From Actinokineospora baliensis (GTDB lineage Bacteria; Actinomycetota; Actinomycetes; Mycobacteriales; Pseudonocardiaceae), in the NCBI RefSeq assembly GCF_016907695.1, contig NZ_JAFBCK010000001.1:1736001-1800000 (forward strand): a DNA stretch of 64,000 nt, in the 5' to 3' direction. The position numbers and the translations under genes were made by a program. Under the pieces are notes generated by a model. The model ran no database searches. It was given only the letters and a program-made list of their open reading frames with translations, and had not been told where the DNA came from. Below, piece by piece: positions 6,936 to 17,214 of this stretch; the stretch's first letter is position 1; the number at the start of each line of letters is the position of its first letter.

Positions 6936-9275
6936 CTAGGCGGGGCCTGCTCGTAGGGCTTGGGTGGCGATTCGCAGGACTTTGAGGGCGCCGGGTTTGT
7001 TGAGGGGTTCGTTGCCGTTGCCGCACTTGGGGGATTGGACGCAGGAGGGGCAGCCGGTGGGGCAGGTGCAGGCGGAGATGGCGGCGTGGGTGGCGGTGAG
7101 CCAGGGGAGGAGGGCGGCGTGGCCGCGGTCGGCGAAGCCCGCGCCTCCTGGGTGTCCGTCGTGGACGAAGATGGTGGGTTGGGCGGTGTCGGGGTGTTGG
7201 GCGGTGGAGACGCCGCCTATGTCCCAGCGGTCGCAGGTGGCGAAGAGGGGGAGCAGGCCGATCGCGGCGTGTTCGGCGGCGTGCAGGGAGCCGGGGATTT
7301 CGGGGCGGGCGAGGCCTGCGGCGTGCAGCAGGTCGGGGTCGATGGTGTACCAGACCGCCCGGGTGGTGAGGGTTTGTTCGGGGAGGTCGAGGGGGATCTG
7401 GTCCAGGACCTGGCCGGACGGGAGGCGGCGGAGGTAGCCGACTACCTGTGAGGTGACCGCGACCTCGCCCAGGCACACGGTCACTCCGCCGTAGGAGTCC
7501 TGTGACAGCGTTGACAGCACTGAGATGTCTACGACTTCGCGCGGTGTCGTAGTCCAATCAGGACTCTCTGGGTGCACCAATGCCAAGAGACCGTCGAGGT
7601 CCAGTTCGTCGACCACGTAAGAGCGGCCCTGGTGAAGATAGAGCGCTCCCTCGTGCACGGTCGAGCAGGCCCGGCCTTGTCCTACCGTCCCCAGCATCCG
7701 CCCAGAGTCGGCTTCCACCACCGCGACTTGTTCGCCGCCCGAGCCGCGGATGTCGACCTCGGCGTGCGGGCGATCCTTAGCAGTCCAGTACCACCCGTTA
7801 GGTCGCTTACGCAGCGTCCCAGACGAAACCAGCGAGTCGAGGACAGCGCGGGCCCCCTCGCCGAACGCGGGTAGGTCCGAGGCTGTAAGAGGCAGTTCGG
7901 CTGCCGCGCATGCCAGCTGCGGAGCCAAGACGTATGGGTTGTCGGGGTCGGTGACGGTTGCTTCCACCGGTTTGTCGAGGATCGCCTCGGGGTGGTGCAC
8001 CAAGTAGGTGTCCAACGGATCGTCCCGGGCCACGAACACGACAAGTGCCGAATCGCCCGAGCGTCCTGCCCGGCCCGCCTGCTGCCAGAACGATGCCAGC
8101 GTGCCCGGGTAGCCCGCCATCACCACCGCGTCCAACCCGGCGATGTCGACACCGAGCTCGAGTGCGTTGGTGCTGGCCACGCCCAGCAGGTCACCCGACG
8201 CCAACGCGTGCTCCAGTGCGCGGCGCTCTTCGGGCAAGAAGCCCGCGCGGTACGCGGCGACCCTGCTGGACAGCGATCGGTCCACGTCGTCCAGGATCCG
8301 CCGGGCACCCAAAGCCGTCAGCTCCGCGCCGAGCCGGGAGCGGACGAACACCAGGGACCGCGCGCCCTCGATCACCAGGTCCGCCAGGATCCGGGAGCTC
8401 TCCGCGCCCGCCGACCGCCGGACCGGGGCGCCGTTCTCCCCGGCGAGGTCGGTCAGCGGCGGCTCCCACAGCGCGACGGTCCGCGACCCGCGCGGCGAGT
8501 GGTCGTCGGCGACCGCGACGCAGTCCACACCGGACAGTCGGGTCGCCGACGCGGCCGGGTCGGACACCGTGGCCGAGGCCAGGACGAACACCGGGTCGGC
8601 GCCGTAGCTGCGGGCGACGCGGCGGAGGCGGCGCAGCAGGAGGGCGACGTGCGAGCCGAAGACGCCCCGGTAGGAGTGGCACTCGTCGACGACCACGTAC
8701 CGCAGGCGGCGGAAGAAGGTCGTCCAGCGGCCGTGCGCGGGCAGGATGCCCCGGTGGACCATGTCCGGGTTGGTGAAGATCCACCTGGAGTGGGCGCGCA
8801 CCCAGTCGCGTTCGACCATCGGCGTGTCGCCGTCGTAGCTCGCGGCCCTGAGGTCGGTCAGCCCCAGTTCGTGCGCGGCGCGGAGTTGGTCGGCGCCCAA
8901 TGCTTTGGTGGGCGAGATATATAGAGCCGTCGCGCGCGGGTCTTCGGTCAGCGTCGCCGCGACCGGTAGCTGGTAGGCGAGTGACTTCCCCGAAGCCGTG
9001 CCTGTCGAGATCACGACGCTGCGGCCCGCGAAGGCGTGCTCGGCGGCGGCAACCTGGTGCGCCCACGGAACGCGGACACCGCCGCGGATGAACGCCTCGC
9101 GCACCACGTCCGGTGTCCACGCGGGCCACGGTTCGGTGGACTCGGTCCTGGCGGGCAGTTCGGCGACATGTGTGACCGGACTCTCACCGCTGGGCACCCC
9201 GGCCAGCACGCGGCCGAGCAGAACAGCGCCGCGATCGGTCGCCGCGTCGACACTCACCCGTCGAGCTTCGCACAT
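6936..9275 (-). CDS. MrfA/YprA-like DEAH-box helicase with zinc-binding C-terminal domain
   Basis: Superfamily 2 helicase of the TIGR03817 'helicase/secretion neighbourhood' type (M. tuberculosis Rv3649), related to Bacillus MrfA, which acts in mitomycin-type DNA damage repair. Walker A region is STGTASGKSLAYQLP, the DEAH motif reads VVVDECHSYRG, and motif VI reads QQAGRAGRSG. The C-terminus carries the four-Cys DUF1998/MZB cluster (CTCPTGCPSCVQSPKCGNG). Likely starts are ATG 9275 (used here, 779 residues) or GTG 9257. An upstream ATG at 9416 would add an unlikely N-terminus. It is transcribed away from hppA. Confidence 0.88.
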   Translation of the reverse strand: MCEARRVSVDAATDRGAVLLGRVLAGVPSGESPVTHVAELPARTESTEPWPAWTPDVVREAFIRGGVRVPWAHQVAAAEHAFAGRSVVISTGTASGKSLAYQLPVAATLTEDPRATALYISPTKALGADQLRAAHELGLTDLRAASYDGDTPMVERDWVRAHSRWIFTNPDMVHRGILPAHGRWTTFFRRLRYVVVDECHSYRGVFGSHVALLLRRLRRVARSYGADPVFVLASATVSDPAASATRLSGVDCVAVADDHSPRGSRTVALWEPPLTDLAGENGAPVRRSAGAESSRILADLVIEGARSLVFVRSRLGAELTALGARRILDDVDRSLSSRVAAYRAGFLPEERRALEHALASGDLLGVASTNALELGVDIAGLDAVVMAGYPGTLASFWQQAGRAGRSGDSALVVFVARDDPLDTYLVHHPEAILDKPVEATVTDPDNPYVLAPQLACAAAELPLTASDLPAFGEGARAVLDSLVSSGTLRKRPNGWYWTAKDRPHAEVDIRGSGGEQVAVVEADSGRMLGTVGQGRACSTVHEGALYLHQGRSYVVDELDLDGLLALVHPESPDWTTTPREVVDISVLSTLSQDSYGGVTVCLGEVAVTSQVVGYLRRLPSGQVLDQIPLDLPEQTLTTRAVWYTIDPDLLHAAGLARPEIPGSLHAAEHAAIGLLPLFATCDRWDIGGVSTAQHPDTAQPTIFVHDGHPGGAGFADRGHAALLPWLTATHAAISACTCPTGCPSCVQSPKCGNGNEPLNKPGALKVLRIATQALRAGPA

Positions 9276-9310
9276 CCGATCGACCAGCAGGCCCCCGGGC
9301 AAGATGATCA

Positions 9311-9326
9311 TGAGATTTTGATCACA
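9311..9326. promoter_or_regulatory. candidate CRP/Cmr-like operator
   Basis: TGAGA-N6-TCACA (9311-9326) matches the CRP-type consensus TGTGA-N6-TCACA at nine of ten conserved positions. It overlaps two TGATCA palindromes (9305-9310, 9319-9324). It lies between the divergent helicase and hppA genes and could serve either. A chance match is possible. Confidence 0.35.
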
Positions 9327-9512
9327 CTCCGCCCTCGCAACATCACTTAACGTGCACGGTATGGGACAGCTCGCGTAGGTGATCCGCTTTACCAATAGAC
9401 TCCGCCGACATCCCACCGTTTGTGGTGGCGCACACGCGAAAACGGGGCCGGTAGACGTCTTGTGGTAATGGCGGATGACGGCGCTGTGACACGCAGATCA
9501 TCAGGAGGACGG

Positions 9513-11810
9513 ATGTCTGGGCAGTTCCTCGCGGAGGGCCTGACGCTCACCGGCGGGGACCGCGGTGTAGTCGCCGTGGTCGCCGTGATCGCCCTCGCCG
9601 CTCTTGCCGTCGGCTATGTGCTGCTCAAGGAGGTCCTGGCCGCAGGCCAGGGCACCGCGAAGATGCAGGACATCGCCAAAGCGGTCCAGGAGGGCGCGGC
9701 GGCTTATCTGAAGCGGCAGCGAAACACTCTTCTCATCTTCGGCACAGCTGTGTTCCTGCTGCTGTTCCTGCTACCCGCCGACACCGCGGGTGAACGGATA
9801 GGCCGGTCCCTGTTCTTCCTCGTTGGTGCGGTGTTCTCGTTCACCATCGGCTACCTGGGCATGTGGCTCGCCACCCAGGCCAACCTGCGCGTCGCCGCCG
9901 CCTCCATCGAGGACGGCGGCCGGGAGAAGGCGACCCGCATCGCCTTCCGCACCGGTGGCGCGGTCGGCATGGCCACCGTCGGCCTCGGCCTCTTCGGCGC
10001 GGCGATCGTGGTGCTGGTCTACACCGGCACCGCGCCCAAGGTGTTGGAGGGCTTCGGCTTCGGCGCCGCGCTGATCGCGATGTTCATGCGCGTCGGCGGC
10101 GGCATCTTCACCAAGGCGGCCGACGTCGGTGCCGACCTGGTCGGCAAGGTCGAGCAGAACATCCCCGAGGACGACCCGCGCAACGCCGCCACCATCGCCG
10201 ACAACGTCGGTGACAACGTGGGTGACTGCGCGGGCATGGCGGCCGACCTGTTCGAGTCCTACGCGGTGACCCTGGTCGCCGCGCTGATCCTGGGCAGCAC
10301 CGCCTTCGGCGCGTCCGGCCTGCTGTTCCCGCTGATCGTCCCCGCCCTCGGCGTGATCACCGCGATCCTCGGCGTCTACATCACCAAGGCGCGCCCGGGG
10401 GAGAACGGCCTGACCGCGATCAACCGGTCCTTCTACATCTCCGCGCTCGTCTCGGCCGTGCTGTGCACCGCGGCGTCGTTCATCTTCCTGCCCGGCTCGT
10501 TCTCCGAGCTGGTGGGCAGCGAGCAGCAGAGCACCGCGGGCAGCCCGGCCGTGATCGCCGCGGTCGCGGTGATCATCGGCATCGTGCTGGCAGGCGTGAT
10601 CCTCTGGCTGACCGGCTACTACACCGGCACCGAGCACAAGCCGGTCCAGGAGGTCGGCAGGACCTCGCTGACCGGTGCGGCCACGGTGATCCTCTCCGGC
10701 ATCTCGGTCGGTTTCGAGTCCGCCGTGTACACCGCGATCGTCATCGGCGCGGCCGTCTACGGCGCGTTCCTGCTGTCCGGGTCGATCGTGGTGGCGCTGT
10801 TCGCCATCGCGCTCGCGGGCTGCGGTCTGCTCACCACCGTCGGCGTGATCGTCGCGATGGACACCTTCGGCCCGGTCTCCGACAACGCCCAGGGCATCGC
10901 GGAGATGTCCGGTGACGTGCACGGCGAGGGCGCGCAGATCCTCACCGAGCTCGACGCGGTCGGCAACACCACCAAGGCCATCACCAAGGGCATCGCGATC
11001 GCCACCGCGGTGCTGGCCGCGACCGCGCTGTTCGGCTCCTACCAGGACGCCATCGGCAAGGCGCTCAAGAGCGTCGGCCAGACGATCGGTGACGGCGGCA
11101 ACGCCTTCCTCTACGAGGTGTTCAGCCCGAACGTCCTCGTCGGCCTGGTGATCGGCGCTGCGGTCGTGTTCATGTTCTCCGGGCTCGCGGTCAACGCGGT
11201 GACCCGCGCGGCAGGCGCGATCGTGTTCGAGGTGCGCCGCCAGTTCCGCGAGATCCCCGGGATCATGGAGGGCACCGGCAAGCCCGAGTACGGCCGCGTG
11301 GTCGACATCTGCACCCGCGACTCGCTGCGCGAGCTGGCCACCCCCGGTCTGCTCGCGGTGCTCGCCCCGATCGCGGTCGGCTTCGGCCTCGGCGTCGGCC
11401 CGCTCGCCGGGTACCTCGCCGGCGCGATCGCGACCGGCACGCTGATGGCGGTGTTCCTGGCCAACGCCGGTGGCGCGTGGGACAACGCGAAGAAGTTGGT
11501 CGAGGACGGCAACCACGGCGGCAAGGGGTCCGACGCGCACGCCGCGACGGTCATCGGCGACACCGTCGGCGACCCGTTCAAGGACACCGCCGGTCCGGCG
11601 ATCAACCCGCTGATCAAGGTGATGAACCTGGTCTCGGTGCTGATCGCGCCCGCCATCGTCACCCTGTCGGTCGGCGCGAACGCCTCGACCGGCGTGCGGG
11701 TCGCGATCGCGGCGGTCGCGGTGCTGCTGATCGTGGCGGCCGTGGTGGTCTCCAAGCGGCGCGGCACGGCCATCGTCGACTCCCCGGCCGAGGCTCCCGC
11801 CAACGCCTGA
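9513..11810 (+). CDS. hppA: membrane-bound proton-translocating pyrophosphatase, K+-independent type
   Basis: A 765-residue integral membrane H+-PPase that couples pyrophosphate hydrolysis to proton pumping. Substrate-binding signatures are present: FTKAADVGADLVGKVE near residue 200, NVGDNVGDCAGMAADLFE near 230, and DTVGDPFKDTAGPAINPL near 685. The segment GNTTKAITKG (about 485) has Lys where K+-dependent enzymes have Ala, pointing to the K+-independent class. The ATG at 9513 follows AGGAGG at 9503-9508. A cytosolic pyrophosphatase (ppa) is also encoded at 41331-41828, so the cell has both routes. Confidence 0.96.
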   Translation: MSGQFLAEGLTLTGGDRGVVAVVAVIALAALAVGYVLLKEVLAAGQGTAKMQDIAKAVQEGAAAYLKRQRNTLLIFGTAVFLLLFLLPADTAGERIGRSLFFLVGAVFSFTIGYLGMWLATQANLRVAAASIEDGGREKATRIAFRTGGAVGMATVGLGLFGAAIVVLVYTGTAPKVLEGFGFGAALIAMFMRVGGGIFTKAADVGADLVGKVEQNIPEDDPRNAATIADNVGDNVGDCAGMAADLFESYAVTLVAALILGSTAFGASGLLFPLIVPALGVITAILGVYITKARPGENGLTAINRSFYISALVSAVLCTAASFIFLPGSFSELVGSEQQSTAGSPAVIAAVAVIIGIVLAGVILWLTGYYTGTEHKPVQEVGRTSLTGAATVILSGISVGFESAVYTAIVIGAAVYGAFLLSGSIVVALFAIALAGCGLLTTVGVIVAMDTFGPVSDNAQGIAEMSGDVHGEGAQILTELDAVGNTTKAITKGIAIATAVLAATALFGSYQDAIGKALKSVGQTIGDGGNAFLYEVFSPNVLVGLVIGAAVVFMFSGLAVNAVTRAAGAIVFEVRRQFREIPGIMEGTGKPEYGRVVDICTRDSLRELATPGLLAVLAPIAVGFGLGVGPLAGYLAGAIATGTLMAVFLANAGGAWDNAKKLVEDGNHGGKGSDAHAATVIGDTVGDPFKDTAGPAINPLIKVMNLVSVLIAPAIVTLSVGANASTGVRVAIAAVAVLLIVAAVVVSKRRGTAIVDSPAEAPANA

Positions 11811-11826
11811 GCAGGCAACTGAACCG

Positions 11827-11860
11827 ATGAGGCAGGTCCCGGGTCCGGGACCTGCCTCAT
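11827..11860 (+). terminator. hppA terminator hairpin
   Basis: A perfect 15-bp stem (arms 11827-11841 and 11846-11860) with a 4-nt loop, 17 bp after the hppA stop codon. It lacks a strong T-run, as is common in actinobacteria. Confidence 0.8.
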
Positions 11861-11946
11861 CCGGTCTCTGGCTGGTCCGGGGCCCGTGGGACCATCGTGG
11901 CATCGCCGGGCGAGTCCCCGGAGGAACCAATTTGAGGAGAACTGAC

Positions 11947-12585
11947 ATGGCGCGTCGATTCGTCGCGATCACCGCGGCGACCGCTGCCCTGGCCATCGGA
12001 CTCACCGGGTGCGGCGGCAACGACAGCAAGGACGCGGGCGCCTCCAGCGCACCCGCCGGTGCCACCACCACCGCCGCCACCTCGGCCGCGTCCGGCGGCG
12101 ACGCCACCGCGTGGGCGGAGAAGGTCTGCGCGTCGGTCGCGCCGCAGGTCACCGCGCTCTCGGCGCAGCCGCAGATCGACCAGAGCGACCCGGTCAAGGC
12201 CCAGGCCAGCCTGGTCGAGTACCTGGACAAGTTCGCCGGTGCGCTGGACAAGATGATCAGCAGCTTCGCCGACGCCGGTGACCCGCCGGTCGCCGACGGC
12301 AAGAAGCTGGTCGAGAGCGCGACCGGGGCCCTCGAGGAGGCCAAGACCGCGGTCGAGACCGCGAAGAAGAACCTCGCGGCGGCGTCGCCGTCGGACCCGG
12401 CCGCTTTCCAGGCCGCGTTCGTGAAGGTCGGCGAGGACCTGCAGGCGCTGTCCAAGCTGGAGGACCCGACCAAGGGCCTGCGCGGCAGCGCGGAGCTGGA
12501 CAAGGCGTTCAAGGAGGCCCCCAGCTGCAAGGCGCTCGACGGCGACTCCGCTTCTGGCACCGCCAGCAGCACGCCGACCTCCTGA
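11947..12585 (+). CDS. secreted lipoprotein, function unknown
   Basis: A 212-residue lipoprotein: signal peptide MARRFVAITAATAALAIG with lipobox LTGC (Cys22), a low-complexity Ala/Thr/Ser linker, then a mostly helical domain rich in Ala, Lys and Glu, and a Ser/Thr tail. WAEKVCASVAPQV after the linker and APSCKAL near the end place one Cys at each end of the folded domain. That suggests a disulfide. A strong GAGGAGA precedes the ATG. The next gene encodes a paralogue with the same two-Cys layout. I do not recognise a named family. Confidence 0.8.
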   Translation: MARRFVAITAATAALAIGLTGCGGNDSKDAGASSAPAGATTTAATSAASGGDATAWAEKVCASVAPQVTALSAQPQIDQSDPVKAQASLVEYLDKFAGALDKMISSFADAGDPPVADGKKLVESATGALEEAKTAVETAKKNLAAASPSDPAAFQAAFVKVGEDLQALSKLEDPTKGLRGSAELDKAFKEAPSCKALDGDSASGTASSTPTS

Positions 12586-13118
12586 TCACCAGGGGTACCG
12601 GACTGATCGCGGCCGCGGCGGGCGTCCTGCTCGCCGCGGCCTGCGGTGCCACGCCTGAACCGGACCCCGCCACCCGCGTCGACTGGGCCGACCGCTTCTG
12701 CGCGGTCGTGGCCGACACCGCGCACGTCCTGGCGACCCCGGTGCCCGACATCGACCTCGACGACCCGTCGGCCGCCCGCACCGCGCTCAGCGCCTACCTG
12801 GCCGCCGTCACCGAAGGCCTCACCCGCGCCGTCACCGCGATTGACGCGCTCGAAGTCTCCCCGATCACCGGGGGCGACCACCTGGCCCAGGTCGCCGCGG
12901 ACACCTACCGCGGCCTGCGCGCCCCGCTCGCCGAGGCCAGGACCGCGCTCGACGACAACACCGGCCCGCAGATCGTCGCCGAGGTGGCCGCCGAGGTCGT
13001 GCCCAAGGTCGCCGCGCTGGACCTGGCCGATCCGCTCGCGGGCGGCACCGGCTCCGACTTCACCCGATGGGCCGAACGCGCGCCCCGGTGCGCCCACCTG
13101 CCCGGCCTGCACGGCTGA
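12582..13118 (+). CDS. second secreted lipoprotein, paralogue of its neighbour, probable CTG start
   Basis: Reading this frame back from the first GTG (12708) gives a textbook lipoprotein signal, ITRGTGLIAAAAGVLLAAAC, immediately before the conserved domain. The only plausible start ahead of that signal is CTG at 12582, which overlaps the upstream TGA as CTGA. No ATG, GTG or TTG is in frame nearby. The domain has WADRFCAVVADTA and APRCAHL, matching the two Cys-containing segments of the upstream lipoprotein. Predicted length is 178 residues. A GTG 12708 start would destroy the signal, so I prefer the CTG, coupled to the upstream stop. Confidence 0.6.
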   Translation: MITRGTGLIAAAAGVLLAAACGATPEPDPATRVDWADRFCAVVADTAHVLATPVPDIDLDDPSAARTALSAYLAAVTEGLTRAVTAIDALEVSPITGGDHLAQVAADTYRGLRAPLAEARTALDDNTGPQIVAEVAAEVVPKVAALDLADPLAGGTGSDFTRWAERAPRCAHLPGLHG

Positions 13119-13232
13119 CCCGTACGGGGTCGCGGGCATTCCGCCGTTCGGGTCAGCAACGGCCCCGGTCACCAGGGGTTCGGGCCCGCGCGACCTTTAC
13201 CGTGATCGAACTGCTGTTCTACTCTGGCCGTC

Positions 13233-13832
13233 GTGGCGCAGCAGATGTCCTTCTTCTCCGCCGAGGCGCGCCACCCCAGGGTCGCCGACCTCGCGGGCCT
13301 GCTGTGCGGGCCGGGGCGGACGGTCACCTTCGCCAAGGCGACCGCGCGGCTGCTGGTCCCCATAGACGCCCCCTGGCGGGTGAAAGCACTGGTCAGGGCC
13401 TGCGCTGAGCGCGGGGTCGGTGCCGAGTCGCACACCGACGAGCAGGGCGGCACCTGGCTGCGGACCGCCTTCCGGGTCGACCTCGCCCCGCTCGCCGCCG
13501 ACTGGGGCTGCCAGGACAAGGCCGTGCCCGCCGGGTTCGTGCCCGATGGGGCGGCGTTGCGGATGTGGGTCGCCGCGGTCGGGTGCTGGGCCGAGGGCTC
13601 CTACCTGCTGCCGCTGGACCCCGACGCCCCGACCACCCACGAACCTCTCGCCTCGGCCCTCGCGCAGTGCGGTTTACCTGCGACAACGGTCCAATCCGAT
13701 GCCGTGGGACCCGCGCTGCGGTTGATCGGCAGGCGGCGCCTGGGCAGGCTCCGCGAGCTGGTCGGACCACCCGCCGGAGCGGGCTGCGCGGACCAGTGGC
13801 CCGCCGTTTCCCGGATGCGCGTCGTGTCCTGA
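13233..13832 (+). CDS. conserved actinobacterial protein upstream of topA (Rv3647c position)
   Basis: A 199-residue protein beginning QQMSFFSAEARHPRVADLAGLL, with a following GRTVTFAKATARLLVPID segment and a predicted cytoplasmic alpha/beta fold. It occupies the place held by Rv3647c beside topA in M. tuberculosis and appears to be its relative, but the function is unknown. GTG 13233 is used; ATG 13245 is an alternative. Confidence 0.65.
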   Translation: MAQQMSFFSAEARHPRVADLAGLLCGPGRTVTFAKATARLLVPIDAPWRVKALVRACAERGVGAESHTDEQGGTWLRTAFRVDLAPLAADWGCQDKAVPAGFVPDGAALRMWVAAVGCWAEGSYLLPLDPDAPTTHEPLASALAQCGLPATTVQSDAVGPALRLIGRRRLGRLRELVGPPAGAGCADQWPAVSRMRVVS

Positions 13833-13974
13833 GCGTGCTAGAGGTGGAAATAGGGGCATACTTCGTCGGCCGATCCGCCGTGCTGGGGCAACCTGGGAGT
13901 GGGCTCCCCCGGTGCGGCGTGCACACTGGCAGGCTGACGCGGGACGGACACGGGGTAAGAAGAGAGCGGGACAC

Positions 13975-16841
<2,867 letters not shown>

Positions 16842-16845
<4 letters not shown>

Positions 16846-17007
16846 TGGCTCGACCCAGGAGGTTGGTGGGGTATCGGCCTGTCCACGGCGTTCCTGGCAA
16901 GGCGCCGGAACGGCCTCGTACTGGGCGTACTCGGTCGTTTCGGCAACGCAGCCAGGGACGTCGTGGGCAGGTCGAGATCCCGTCAACCTCCTGGGTTGGG
17001 CCACTCG
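16842..17007 (+). repeat. element A, copy 1: 166-bp imperfect palindrome
   Basis: Begins CTAGTGG at the topA stop codon and ends CCACTCG, so the ends are inverted repeats. The whole element can fold on itself. A 63-bp central block is identical to the reverse complement of the second copy (28798-28963), which is also exactly 166 bp. Conserved short frames across it appear to be by-products of DNA repetition. Confidence 0.75.
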
Positions 17008-17214
17008 GCGCCCGGCAAGATCACGCGATGTCACCCGCTCTCAGCATGGGCCGGCTAGCCTGTGCCCGACGAGGTGCAGTCGTCACCCGGGTGGCGTAGC
17101 CCGGTTCGCGCCGTTAGCCCGGTGTGACCGGGGCCCTGCGTGCCGTGCGCCACCCGGATGACCAGGCCAGACCCGCTTCCCGGTTACCCTGGGACAGGTC
17201 GGGCCGCGTGGAAG

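Noticed and set aside
9513..9600. replication origin near the DnaA boxes
   Set aside because: No dnaA, dnaN, rpmH or box cluster is present. Isolated nonamers are expected in gaps of a large genome.
9771..13172. 1133-residue minus-strand open frame opposite hppA and the lipoproteins
   Set aside because: It is the antisense of well-supported genes, rich in Asp, Arg, His and Gly. G+C bias leaves such frames open, and no domain is recognisable.
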